Assembly (NCBI GenBank): GCA_035651595.1
Contig: DASRFJ010000059.1
Location: forward strand, 1 to 64,000
Direction: 5' to 3'
Source: JAFARZ01 sp035651595
Lineage (GTDB): Bacteria; Actinomycetota; Actinomycetes; Streptosporangiales; Streptosporangiaceae
DNA length: 64,000 bases
Below, piece by piece: positions 46,451 through 55,196 of this stretch. Position 1 is the stretch's first letter; the number at the start of each line of letters is the position of its first letter. Under the pieces are notes generated by a model, which searched no databases, was not told the origin of the DNA, and saw only the letters and a list, made by a program, of their open reading frames with translations. A program made the translations under genes and the position numbers.

Positions 46451-47170
46451 GTGGGGTTTGATGCGCGGGTGGCTAGTGAGGGTATCGTCGCGGAATTGCG
46501 GACGCTGGCCTCGACCGAGCGGGCCGAACAGGAGAAGCGGTACCTGAAGAGCGAGCTGGACTTCCTCGGCGTGCCGCTGCCGGACATCCGGCGGGTCGTC
46601 AAGGCCGCGATCAAGGCCAACCAGGGAGCAGACACAAGGACGTGGGCGCTCACGCTATGGGAAGGCAACCTCTGGGAGCGAAGGGCGGCCGCGGTCGAGC
46701 TCCTCAGAGCGAAACACACCGAGCTCACCGCGCAGGATCTCGTCACGATCGAAGCACTCATCCGTGCAGCGGGAGGCTGGGCGCTGGTCGACCCGCTCGC
46801 CGCCGACGTGGCCGGTCCGATCGCCGGCCACAACGACGACGCTTGGCACACCATCGACCGGTGGGCGACCGACGACGATTTCTGGATCCGTCGTGCCGCG
46901 CTGCTCGCGCTGCTCCCGGGCATCCGCAAGAACCAGCCCGACACCACGCGGTTCGACACGTACGCGAAACGAATGCTCCACGAAAAGGAGTTCTTCATCC
47001 GCAAGGCGATCGGCTGGGTGCTTCGCGAGCTGAGCAAGAAGGACGCAAGCTACGTGACCAACTGGACGCGACAGCATGCACATGAGATGTCAGGCGTCAC
47101 GTTCCGCGAGGCCATCCGCCGTCTTCCGGCGGAAGACGTGACCATGTTGTGCTCGTTTCGTGGCTACTGA
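46451..47170 (+). CDS. DNA alkylation repair protein (AlkD-like)
   Basis: A 239-residue HEAT-repeat protein of the AlkD/AlkC glycosylase superfamily, which removes alkylated bases. Seen are YLKSELDFLGVPLPDIRRVVKA, LWEGNLWERRAAAVELL, ALVDPLAADVAG, TIDRWATDDDFWIRRAALLALLPGIRK and KEFFIRKAIGWVLRELSKKDASYVTNW. The GTG at 46451 gives the best N terminus. It lies beside the divergent Ada-like protein gene. Confidence 0.9.
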   Translation: MGFDARVASEGIVAELRTLASTERAEQEKRYLKSELDFLGVPLPDIRRVVKAAIKANQGADTRTWALTLWEGNLWERRAAAVELLRAKHTELTAQDLVTIEALIRAAGGWALVDPLAADVAGPIAGHNDDAWHTIDRWATDDDFWIRRAALLALLPGIRKNQPDTTRFDTYAKRMLHEKEFFIRKAIGWVLRELSKKDASYVTNWTRQHAHEMSGVTFREAIRRLPAEDVTMLCSFRGY

Positions 47171-47187
47171 CGCGTTAAGTTCCGATC

Positions 47188-48636
47188 ATGCCGCGCACGA
47201 GGAAGTTCGCAGGAATCGGCGTTGCCGCCGCGCTCATGATCGCCGGAGCGGGGATTGGCGTGAGCCTCACCCAAGGGGTGGCGAAGGCACAGGAGACCTG
47301 CGGCGGCGGCAACTCGGTGACGACCGTGACGGGCACGCTCGCGGACAAGGCGACGTACAAGATCCAGTGCCCGGCCGGCGCCTGGAACGGCACGTTGTTC
47401 CTGTACAGCCACGGCTACGTGACCCCCGGGTCGAACAATCCGGCCCAGGATGTCGGTGACCCGGTCACCGGGGCCTGGATGCTCGGCCACGGCTTCGCGC
47501 TGGCCGGCTCTTCGTACTCGACCACCGGCTGGGCGATCCAAGCGGCGCTCCAGGACCAGATCAGCACGCTGAACGTCTTCGACGCAAGCTTCGGCGCCCC
47601 GAAGCAGACCGTGGCCTGGGGCCACTCGCTCGGCGGCATCATCACCGCGGGCCTGATCCAGGACAACCCGCACCTGTTCACCGCGGCACTGCCGATGTGC
47701 GGCGTGCTGTCCGGCGGCGTCGCCACCTGGAACACGGCACTCGACGCGGAGTTCGCGTTCAAGCAGCTCATCGACCCCAACGTGCAGATCGTCAACATCA
47801 CCAACCCGCTCGCCAACCTCCAGGAAGCCGAAGCGGCGGCGGCGAAGGCGCAGCAGACCCCGCAGGGGCGGGCCCGTCTCGCGCTGGTGTCCGCGCTCGG
47901 TGACACGCCCGGCTGGTTCACCCCGCTGTCGCCAGAACCGGCCCGCACCGACTACGCCGCGCAGGAGCAGAACCAGTTCGAGTGGGGCTCGCAGGTCACG
48001 TTCCCGTTCGTGTTCGCCTTCCGCGCGGACCTGCAGGCCAAGGCCAGCGGCAACCCGTCCTGGAACACCGGCGTGAACTACCTGTTCGACTTCGCGAAGT
48101 CCGCCGACAAGGCCGAAGTCATGGCGCTCTACCAGCAGGCGCACCTGAACCTGGTCAAGGACCTGCTCACGATGAACGCCGCGCCCCGGGTCAGCGCGGA
48201 TCCAAGCGCCGTCACGTACCTGTCGCAGAACATCGCGTTCAACGGCCAGATCTCGATTCCGGTGCTGACCATGCACACCACCGGCGACGGCCTGGTCGTG
48301 CCGGAGAACGAGCAGGCCTACCGCTCCGTGGTGGACCAGACCGGCAACGGCAACCTGTTGCGCCAGACCTTCGTGCACCGCGCCGGGCACTGCGCGTTCA
48401 CCCCGGCCGAGACGATCACCGCCGTGCAGACGCTGATGAACCGCGTGAGCACCGGCAAGTGGAGCACCATCGCGCCGCGGACGCTCAACGCCGAGGCCAC
48501 GGCACTGGGCGGGCAGTACAACATCTTCACGTCCGGCGGCAACGTGGTCGCGACGCCGCCGCAGTTCATCCGGTACCAGCCGGCCCAGTACCTGCGCCCG
48601 TACGACCTGGGACCGGGTCTCCGCCCGCCGTTCTAG
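47188..48636 (+). CDS. Secreted alpha/beta-hydrolase
   Basis: A 482-residue protein with a signal peptide (RKFAGIGVAAALMIAGAGIGVSL...AKA). The nucleophile elbow is AWGHSLGG (about 149-156), a late Asp is in MHTTGDGLVVP and the catalytic His in VHRAGHCAFTP. The substrate is unknown; a secreted esterase or peptidase is possible. The last 71 bases overlap the 3' end of the convergent UbiB-family gene. Confidence 0.82.
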   Translation: MPRTRKFAGIGVAAALMIAGAGIGVSLTQGVAKAQETCGGGNSVTTVTGTLADKATYKIQCPAGAWNGTLFLYSHGYVTPGSNNPAQDVGDPVTGAWMLGHGFALAGSSYSTTGWAIQAALQDQISTLNVFDASFGAPKQTVAWGHSLGGIITAGLIQDNPHLFTAALPMCGVLSGGVATWNTALDAEFAFKQLIDPNVQIVNITNPLANLQEAEAAAAKAQQTPQGRARLALVSALGDTPGWFTPLSPEPARTDYAAQEQNQFEWGSQVTFPFVFAFRADLQAKASGNPSWNTGVNYLFDFAKSADKAEVMALYQQAHLNLVKDLLTMNAAPRVSADPSAVTYLSQNIAFNGQISIPVLTMHTTGDGLVVPENEQAYRSVVDQTGNGNLLRQTFVHRAGHCAFTPAETITAVQTLMNRVSTGKWSTIAPRTLNAEATALGGQYNIFTSGGNVVATPPQFIRYQPAQYLRPYDLGPGLRPPF

Positions 48637-50023
48637 CGTCCCGCCACGGCAGTTCGGCCGCACCCATCGGCGTGCACGGCGGGCCCTGCACGAACGGCCA
48701 GATCTCCTCGGCGATGCACCGCCAGTCGGCGGTCGCCGCCAGGGATCCGAGCAGCGCGAACAGCCCCAGGTTGATCCGCTGGAGAATAACGTACGAGCGC
48801 GGGATCCGCGCGTACGGCGCGATCGGGCTGCGGAAGTCGAAGAACCGCCGGGTGACCGCCGTCGCGTAGTCCTCGGTCATCGTGCGCGGCCCGCGTTCGC
48901 GCACCGTGTCGTAGAACACAGCCATATGCTCGACGATCGCGGACGTCTCCACCGGCGTGTCCGGCAACAAGAACCCCGCGGAAACCATGGCCTCGCGGAA
49001 CGCCGGCGGATCGTTCTCCACGCACAGGTACCGCACCATGTCGATGAGCGGCCGTAGCTCCTCGTCCGAGAAGTGTTTCACCAGTCCGAAATCCAGGAAC
49101 GTCACGCGACCGCCCGGCTGGAACAGGTAGTTTCCCGGGTGCGGATCGCCGTTGAACGCGTGCGCCTGGTACAGCGACCGGAACACGAACCGGTAGATGG
49201 TCTCCGCCGCCAGGTCCTTCTCCGCCTGCGACCACGTCATCAGCTCGGCGAACCGCGCACCGTCCGCCAGCTCGCTCGCCACTACCCGCCGCGCCGAGTA
49301 CTCCGGCACGATCCGCGGCACGTGGATGGTGGGATGCCCGTCGTAGAACGACGCGAACATGTCCTGGTTGCGCGCCTCGCGCCGGTAGTCGAGCTCCTCG
49401 GTGACGCGCTCGCGCAACTCGGCGATCAGCGCGGGGACGTCCTGACTGGGCGCCATGATCTTCAGCATGCGGCGGAGCAACGCGACGTTCCCGAGATCCG
49501 CAGCGATCGTCTCGGCGATTCCCGGGTACTGGACCTTGAGCGCTATAGCGCGGCCGTTAGGAGTCAATGCTCTATGCACTTGACCTATGGACGCGGCGGC
49601 GATCGGCTCGGGATCCCACGTGCGGAACAGCCGGTCCGGCGGCTGGCCCAGCTCCTCGGTGATCACCTGCGCGGCGAGGTCGGCGCTCATCGGCGGCACG
49701 CTGTCCTGGAGCGCGGCGAGCGTGCGGCGGGCGGCGGGGGACAGGCCGTCGTCGACGTAGCTGGCCATCTGGCCGAGCTTCATCAGCACGCCCTTCATGG
49801 TGCCGAGGGTGGCGGTGACGTCTTCGGCGGTGCGCAGCGCGAGGTCGTTGCGGAGCCGCTGGCGGTGCTCCCCGGCCGCGACGAACAGTCGCGGCGCGTT
49901 GCCCGCGTACCGCGCGCCGCCGCGCGCGGCGAGCCCCAGCGCCTTCAGCCCGCGACGCAGCCGCAGCGTGTTTTTTGGTTCGCTCACCTGCGGGGCGCTT
50001 CGAGGCGTCGCTGGTTCGCTCAC
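48566..50023 (-). CDS. ABC1/UbiB (AarF) family atypical kinase
   Basis: A 485-residue protein-kinase-like ATPase. Signatures are KGVLMKLGQMASYVDD (KxGQ), PIAAASIGQVHRA (A-rich loop replacing the P-loop), ALKVQYPG (Lys), FNGDPHPGNYLF and VTFLDFGLVKHF (DFG). UbiB-family ATPases support quinone or other isoprenoid lipid metabolism. The GTG at 50023 overlaps the upstream stop by 4 nt; a second GTG at 49987 begins a repeat of the same MSEP peptide. It is the third gene of the mca-DUF2236-ubiB unit. Confidence 0.9.
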   Translation of the reverse strand: MSEPATPRSAPQVSEPKNTLRLRRGLKALGLAARGGARYAGNAPRLFVAAGEHRQRLRNDLALRTAEDVTATLGTMKGVLMKLGQMASYVDDGLSPAARRTLAALQDSVPPMSADLAAQVITEELGQPPDRLFRTWDPEPIAAASIGQVHRALTPNGRAIALKVQYPGIAETIAADLGNVALLRRMLKIMAPSQDVPALIAELRERVTEELDYRREARNQDMFASFYDGHPTIHVPRIVPEYSARRVVASELADGARFAELMTWSQAEKDLAAETIYRFVFRSLYQAHAFNGDPHPGNYLFQPGGRVTFLDFGLVKHFSDEELRPLIDMVRYLCVENDPPAFREAMVSAGFLLPDTPVETSAIVEHMAVFYDTVRERGPRTMTEDYATAVTRRFFDFRSPIAPYARIPRSYVILQRINLGLFALLGSLAATADWRCIAEEIWPFVQGPPCTPMGAAELPWRDARTAGGDPVPGRTGAGTGPAGTG

Positions 50024-50883
50024 GCGGCCCGGATCCGCAGCGTGATCCGCTGGCGGGCCTCAAGCACGCCGGGCTCGCCGAGGAACACCGCGTCGAGCAC
50101 GCCGAGCGTGGCCCTGATCTCTTCGCGCCGGTCCGGCGGCCGCTGGAACCCGTACATGTCCAGCGCCCAGTCCGGCAGCGCGATCAGCACCGCGTCGCGG
50201 ATGTCCTGCCACAGCTCGGCGATGTCTTCGTCCATTCCAGGCGGGTCCAGCAGGTAGCTGCTCGACTCTCTCGCCGCTGGGGTCAATTCAAGCTCGGACC
50301 GAACGACGTTCATGTATTCACCCAGCGCACGCGCGTCTTGCGGGAGCAGATCGTGCGGCACGCCGAGCAGTTCCGCGGCGATGCTCATCTCGCGGATGTA
50401 GACGTCCGGTTGCTGCGGCGGCGTGCCGAACAGCTGGGCCGCGACCAGGCCGGAATCCACGAACGTGGCGTGCACCCAGAGCAGCAGGCTGGGGTCGCTG
50501 GCCGTGTACGGCTTGCCTGTCACCGTGTCGGTACCGGTGACGTGGTCGTGAATCCGCCGCACCCTGGCGGCCGCGCGGTCGGCGGTGGCGCGGTCCCCGA
50601 AGGTGATCGTGGCCAGGTAGGCACCGGTGGCGGCGAGCCGCCCGACCGGGTCCCGCCGCCAGTCGCTGTGCTGGTCCACGCCCGCCATCGCGAGCGGGTG
50701 CAGCGCCTGCATCAGCAGCGCGCGCAGGCCAGCGACAGGTGCGGCCAGGTCCGCGGCCAGCCGCCAGGTCGCACTGTCCGGGCCGAAGTAGCCGTCGTCG
50801 GCCGGCTGTTCCGGTATGGCCTCGACGAACGCCGCGGCCGAGCGCTCGACGAGCCCGGCCGCGTCGCCGTACTGCTCGGTCAC
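50020..50883 (-). CDS. Oxygenase MpaB/DUF2236 family protein
   Basis: A 287-residue protein. GYFGPDSATWRLAADLAAPVAGLRALLMQALHPLAMAGVDQHSDWRRDPVGRLAATGAYLATITFGD (about 28-95) matches the DUF2236 core, whose members include latex-clearing and MpaB-type heme enzymes. VRRIHDHVTG, WVHATFVDSGL and EYMNVVRSEL are also family segments. The substrate is unknown. GTG start overlaps the mca stop, and its stop overlaps the ubiB start, giving a coupled trio. Confidence 0.85.
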   Translation of the reverse strand: MTEQYGDAAGLVERSAAAFVEAIPEQPADDGYFGPDSATWRLAADLAAPVAGLRALLMQALHPLAMAGVDQHSDWRRDPVGRLAATGAYLATITFGDRATADRAAARVRRIHDHVTGTDTVTGKPYTASDPSLLLWVHATFVDSGLVAAQLFGTPPQQPDVYIREMSIAAELLGVPHDLLPQDARALGEYMNVVRSELELTPAARESSSYLLDPPGMDEDIAELWQDIRDAVLIALPDWALDMYGFQRPPDRREEIRATLGVLDAVFLGEPGVLEARQRITLRIRAA

Positions 50884-51707
50884 CTGAGCCCCGCGAAAAG
50901 GTCGTCCTCTGGCAGCGGCGCACCGGTCGAGTCGGCCGCCCTGATGAAGTACTCCTCGCCGAAGGCCGTCTCCGCGACCTCGGGCGGCAACTTGCTGAAC
51001 CAGGAGTCCTCGATCTGGCTGCCGTGCGCGAACAGCGCCTCGCGCTTGCGCTGGATCACCGACCGGACGTCGATGGTGGTGGTGACCCGGGCCTCGGACT
51101 CGAGGGCTTTGGCCTCCCGCTCCTCGTCGGATTCCCAGTCGGGGACCTCCCGGCCCTGCTCCTTGAGCGCCTCCCATACCTTGCGCCAGTTTTCGCTCCG
51201 CATCGCGCCCAGGTACAGCTTCGCCGGTATTCCGCTGTCCGCGAACGCCTGCTGGGCGGCGAGGCTCGCGTGCACGTGGTCCGGGTGCTGGTAGGGGCCC
51301 TTGTCGTCGTAGGTGACGATCACCTGAGGCTGGTATGTGCTGATCAGGTCGCTGATCCGGGCCGCCACGTCCGCGACAGGGACATTGCAGAACGCGTCGG
51401 GCTGGTTCCGGTACTCCCACTCCTCCATGCCGGAGTCGTGGTAGCCGAGCAGCTCCAGGTGGGTGACGCCGAGAATCTCGATGGATTTGCGCAGCTCGGC
51501 CAGCCGCTGCGCGGCGACGGCCTGGGGGTCGTGGCCGGCCTCGCCCGGCTTCACCCCGCCCGGCGCGTCACCGAAATCACCGTTTGTGCAGGTCACAACC
51601 ACGGTTCGGATGCCTTGTGCGGAATAGGCCGCCAGAATGCCCCCGGTGCTCGAAGCTTCGTCGTCCGGGTGGGCGTGCACGGCCATCAATGTCAGCGTTT
51701 CTGCCAT
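50880..51707 (-). CDS. mca: Mycothiol S-conjugate amidase (PIG-L family)
   Basis: Cleaves mycothiol conjugates to mercapturates in detoxification. The 275-residue zinc amidase has LMAVHAHPDDEASSTGGILAAY (7-28, the His-Asp-Asp-Glu metal site), TCTNGDFGDAPGGVKPGE, LELLGYHDSGMEEW and VTYDDKGPYQHPDHVHA (third ligand His). Length and the GYHDSGM and KGPYQHPDH blocks fit Mca better than MshB. It marks a mycothiol-producing actinobacterium. ATG start. Confidence 0.9.
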   Translation of the reverse strand: MAETLTLMAVHAHPDDEASSTGGILAAYSAQGIRTVVVTCTNGDFGDAPGGVKPGEAGHDPQAVAAQRLAELRKSIEILGVTHLELLGYHDSGMEEWEYRNQPDAFCNVPVADVAARISDLISTYQPQVIVTYDDKGPYQHPDHVHASLAAQQAFADSGIPAKLYLGAMRSENWRKVWEALKEQGREVPDWESDEEREAKALESEARVTTTIDVRSVIQRKREALFAHGSQIEDSWFSKLPPEVAETAFGEEYFIRAADSTGAPLPEDDLFAGLR

Positions 51708-51839
51708 AGAAACAGACTATTTCAGCAGGCCGCCAGCACGGACGGCCGGCGTCGCCAGCAGGTGCGCAGCACGTAACCGCTGACGCTGACGGTGACCACT
51801 CAGACCGCCAACGTGGCGATTGGCCCCGTTTTCGAGGCT

Positions 51840-52019
51840 TTAGCGCTCGGCCTCCGCGGCGCCGGCCAGTTCGTCGGGGTGCAGCTTGGCGTAGTGCCGC
51901 GTCAGCACGGCGCTTGCCTGGCCAGGGCGGTACGCGAGCGTCCGCCCGCATATCTCGCAGCGGGTGACGGGCAGCCGGGTGATGGTCACCGGGAACTGAG
52001 TGGATTCTGACCTGCTCAT
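51840..52019 (-). CDS. Small C2H2-like zinc-finger protein
   Basis: A 59-residue protein starting MSRSESTQFPVTITRLPVTR. Residues 21-47 (CEICGRTL...LTRHYAKLH) give Cys-x2-Cys-x17-His-x4/5-His spacing, so a single zinc finger is likely. The ATG has no strong ribosome binding site, and upstream in-frame sequence is a shadow of the next gene. The 132-bp gap between it and mca shows nothing else. Confidence 0.6.
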   Translation of the reverse strand: MSRSESTQFPVTITRLPVTRCEICGRTLAYRPGQASAVLTRHYAKLHPDELAGAAEAER

Positions 52020-52116
52020 TTGTTTTCTATACTGCCAGACTCCAACCTTGCCGTGGTCCTCGGCGTCTTTGTTTGCGACACTCGCGTCGTGACGCTCTGC
52101 TGACCTGGGAGGCGAG

Positions 52117-54129
52117 ATGCCGCGGCTATTGGTGCATAAACGCGCATTTGTTAGCACGATTGTGACGGCCCTGGCTCTCTCCGGAGCGGCGGACATCTCC
52201 GTCCCGGCGCGGGCGGCGAACGTGCCGCGGACACTGCCGGCCGGCGCGACGCGGACGCTGTCCACCGGGGCGCTGCCGGCCGGTGTCGCGGAATCCGTGA
52301 CCGCCGTCGCGTTCCCCGACGCGTCCGCCGGCTGGGCGCTCGGCACGGACGGCGGCGCGACGCGGATCTGGCACACCGCCACGCCCGGATCTGCTTGGCA
52401 AGTGCAGTGGCGAGGGAGCGGGACCCCGCTGGCGATCACCGCGAGCGACCCGGCGCACGCCTGGGCGCTGACCGGCTGCGCGAAGCCCTGCGGCCGGCGG
52501 CTGCTCGGGACCACGGACGGCGGCTCGGTCTGGCGGGTTTTCTATTCCTGGCCGGCCTCGGCCTCGGCCTCGGTTGGCCGGGTGCAGTTCGTCACACCGC
52601 GTCTAGGCGTGGCGACCGCCGGGGGTGCGCTGCTGGTCAGCCGCGACGGCGGGGCGCACTGGCGCCGGACGCTCCGCCAGGCGGGGCCGGTGTTCGCCGC
52701 CGCGACCGCGTCCGGCCAGCTCTGGGCCGCCGAGACCGTGCCCGGCGCCGCGCGCAACGCGGCCGGCATCCGGTTCGTGACCAGCGCCGACGGCGGGCAG
52801 ACCTGGCATCGGCTCGGTCAGCTCACTGGCCGGTGGCCGCCGTCGCCGTCGGTGCGGGTAACGCTCGCGGTGACCGGCGGCAAGCTCTCCTGGGCGAGCG
52901 TGTTCGACCAGGAAAGCTGCGCGATGCACGGCTGCGGCGTAGCGAACGTGCTGAGTAGCGCCGACGGCGGCCGGACGTGGCATGCGGTGAACCTGCCGGA
53001 CGGTCAGCCGGACGAGTGCGGCAGCGCCAGCGTCGTGCTGTCCGCGGCGCCCGACGGCGCCGTCTGGGCGGCGCTTGGCCGCAACGGGGCGGCGTGCGCG
53101 CCGCCGCTCGGCCTGGTGTACCTGCATGCCGGCGGCACGGCCTGGCGCGAACTGGTGCCGTGGCAGCTGACCACCGTCTCGTCCCTGTCGGCGGTGAGCG
53201 GGCGGGTCGCGTACGCGATCGGCGACCAAGGAGAGCTGTCCAGGACCGAGGATGGCGGGCAGCGGTGGACGCAGGTGCTGCCTTCGGCGGTGCCGTCGGG
53301 GTCGCTGGCCGCGGCCGGCGGGGTGGTGTACGGAGCGCAGGACGGTACCGGCGCGGGCGCGGTGCTGCGCGCCGTCCCCGGCGGGCGCTGGCGGCAGGTC
53401 GCGGATCTGCCCGGTGTCGTCACCCAGCTCGGGTTCTCGTCCGCGACGAAGGGGTTCGCGCTCAGCTACACGCCCGGTGTCAAACCCGCGTGGCGGCTGT
53501 GGACCACCTCCGATGGCGGCGCGAGCTGGACGGCGCCAGGCGGCCTTCCGGCCACGAGCGGGGTCATCGAAGGCCCGTGGCTGACCGCCGACGGCCACGG
53601 CGTGCTGCTGACCGTGGCGAGCGGAACACCGTGGCAGCCGGCGGACGGGGGCACCGGGGCGGTCCGGGAGTGGATCACCGGCAACGGCGGCGCGACCTGG
53701 ACCCGCGGCGCGGCGGTGCCGCTCGGCCGCGACACGCTCGACGGTCCCGCCAGCTTCTGGTACTCGCCGTCCGGCGGCTGGACCGGCTGGCTCTCGGTCG
53801 CGAACGCGAGCTACACCCAGCAGGTAGTCGCTCTCTCGGGCGGGCGGCTGAGCGTGCTGCCCGGCAACCCGCCCGCCAGCAGCGTGCAGCTGACCGGGCC
53901 GGGCGCGGGTCTCACCTGGGGCGTGACGTACACCAGCCACTCGTCCACCTTGGTCATCTACCGCACCAGCGACAACGGCCGCACCTGGCAGCACGCGTCG
54001 ACCGGCCTCCCGGCCTGCGACGAGGACCAGCCGCTGCTGGGCTTCGCCACCCTGAACGACGGCTGGCTCACCCTCGGCGGCACCACATGGCACACCACCA
54101 ACAGCGGCCTAACCTGGCAAGCAGACTAA
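52117..54129 (+). CDS. Secreted Asp-box/BNR beta-propeller protein
   Basis: A 670-residue protein with a signal peptide (RAFVSTIVTALALSGAADISVPARA). At least nine S/T-x-D-G-G-x-x-W Asp-box motifs recur, for example TSADGGQTWHRL, SSADGGRTWHAV, RTEDGGQRWTQV, TTSDGGASWTAP, TGNGGATWTRG and RTSDNGRTWQHA. These are the turns of sialidase/VPS10-like propellers. The catalytic residues of sialidases are not evident, so it is more likely a binding or structural exoprotein. The start ATG has a GGGAGGCGAG site. Confidence 0.85.
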   Translation: MPRLLVHKRAFVSTIVTALALSGAADISVPARAANVPRTLPAGATRTLSTGALPAGVAESVTAVAFPDASAGWALGTDGGATRIWHTATPGSAWQVQWRGSGTPLAITASDPAHAWALTGCAKPCGRRLLGTTDGGSVWRVFYSWPASASASVGRVQFVTPRLGVATAGGALLVSRDGGAHWRRTLRQAGPVFAAATASGQLWAAETVPGAARNAAGIRFVTSADGGQTWHRLGQLTGRWPPSPSVRVTLAVTGGKLSWASVFDQESCAMHGCGVANVLSSADGGRTWHAVNLPDGQPDECGSASVVLSAAPDGAVWAALGRNGAACAPPLGLVYLHAGGTAWRELVPWQLTTVSSLSAVSGRVAYAIGDQGELSRTEDGGQRWTQVLPSAVPSGSLAAAGGVVYGAQDGTGAGAVLRAVPGGRWRQVADLPGVVTQLGFSSATKGFALSYTPGVKPAWRLWTTSDGGASWTAPGGLPATSGVIEGPWLTADGHGVLLTVASGTPWQPADGGTGAVREWITGNGGATWTRGAAVPLGRDTLDGPASFWYSPSGGWTGWLSVANASYTQQVVALSGGRLSVLPGNPPASSVQLTGPGAGLTWGVTYTSHSSTLVIYRTSDNGRTWQHASTGLPACDEDQPLLGFATLNDGWLTLGGTTWHTTNSGLTWQAD

Positions 54130-54170
54130 CGCCCGCCGCAGCCGCCCCGGCTTTTGGCGGCCGCCGCGGG

Positions 54171-54257
54171 CAGTCCCGCTCTTGACGGCCGCGCGGGCGG
54201 TCCCGGCTCTTGACGGCTGCGCGGGCGGTCCCGGCTCTTGACGGCTGCGCGGGCGGA
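54171..54257. repeat. Three tandem 28-bp repeats
   Basis: Units of CTTGACGGCYGCGCGGGCGG followed by TCCCGGCT start at 54181, 54209 and 54237, with partial units at each side. They lie just after the propeller-protein gene. The copies are nearly identical, suggesting recent expansion. There are no spacers, so this is not a CRISPR array. Confidence 0.85.
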
Positions 54258-54637
54258 CCCGCCCGCCCAGGCTGGCAAGCCCGCGCGGCGCGGACGGACC
54301 CGACTGGCCAGCCCGCGTCGCGCGGATGCCCGCAGTGCCCGATTCGTCCCCTGCGTGTGCGCAGACGCGGGCGGTCGGGCTGCGCCGACCGGCTCCGAAC
54401 GCAGGCGACCAGTCGCCACGTTCGCCCGATTTGCCCGCTATGCGCGCTGGTCGCGGGCCCTTTCGTGTCAGAAAAGGGCCCCGTGTTGGAAAAGGCGCCA
54501 CATCTGCACCCTTTTCTAACATGAAGCACTTTTCTGACATGAGAGCGTTGCCTCGGGGTTCCCTTTTAGCGCTTGCGTAACGTAAGACACTCTGACACCA
54601 TGACACGACGGTGGTCGACCGCCGTCGGCAGCGGCAG
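54258..54637. other. Non-coding gap before the GNAT gene
   Basis: About 380 bp between the 28-bp repeats and the minus-strand GNAT stop codon contains several short frames but none with family support. The notable structure is the palindrome at 54464-54543. Confidence 0.5.
54464..54543. repeat. ~80-bp palindrome with internal direct repeats
   Basis: The left arm carries GTGTCAGAAAAGG and GTGTTGGAAAAGG; the right arm, read in complement, carries ATGTCAGAAAAGTG and ATGTTAGAAAAGGG. The arms thus pair as a long imperfect hairpin in which each arm is itself a direct repeat. It is A+T-richer than its surroundings. Confidence 0.7.
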
Positions 54638-55126
54638 TCAGAGCGTACGGTACATGACGAGCAGGCCCACGTAGCCGAGTTTCGGGTGGTGGAAGCCTTC
54701 GGGCACAGTGGCGAGCACCTCGAAGCCGAGCGAGCGCCACAGGCCGACCGCGCGGATGTTGCTCTCCGCCACCGCGTTGAACTGCATCGCGCGGTAGCCG
54801 TCCGCACGGGCCTGGTCGATGGTGTGCTGGGCGAGGGCGCGGCCGATGCCCTTGCCTTCATGGCCCGCGGCCACCATGAAGCCGGCGTTGGCGACGTGCG
54901 CGCCCGGGCCGCCCTGGTTGCGGTGCGTCTCCGCGGTACCGACGACGTGGCCCGCCTCGTCGATCGCGACGAAGGTCCGGCCGGGCGGGTCGTGCAGCCA
55001 GCTCGCGCGGGCGCGCTCCTCGGTGGTGTCGCGGTCCCAGGTGAACGTTTCCCCGGCGGCCACGACCCGGCGGACGATGGGCCAGATCTCTGGCCAGTCT
55101 TCCTGCGTCGCGTCTCTGATCAGCAC
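54638..55126 (-). CDS. GNAT-family N-acetyltransferase
   Basis: A 162-residue acetyltransferase. The acetyl-CoA loop is VAAGHEGKGIGRALAQHTIDQARADGYRAMQFNAV (about 85-119; R/Q-x-x-G-x-G/A pattern GKGIGRA), followed by NIRAVGLWRSLGFEVLATVPEGFHHP. The N-terminal IRDATQEDWPEIWPIVRRVVAAGETF is typical of YncA/PhiNR-like acetyltransferases, some of which inactivate phosphinothricin-type molecules; the substrate here is unknown. Confidence 0.88.
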   Translation of the reverse strand: MLIRDATQEDWPEIWPIVRRVVAAGETFTWDRDTTEERARASWLHDPPGRTFVAIDEAGHVVGTAETHRNQGGPGAHVANAGFMVAAGHEGKGIGRALAQHTIDQARADGYRAMQFNAVAESNIRAVGLWRSLGFEVLATVPEGFHHPKLGYVGLLVMYRTL

Positions 55127-55196
55127 GGTCCAACGATAGGGGAGGCCCTACTTTCGTCGGATGCCGCGCTCGGTACCCGGCCTCTAGGCTGGGAGG

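Noticed and set aside
54130..54637. Several 60-150-residue frames in the gap before the GNAT gene
   Set aside because: They translate tandem repeats and the palindrome into low-complexity Arg/Pro/Ala sequence with no conserved pattern.
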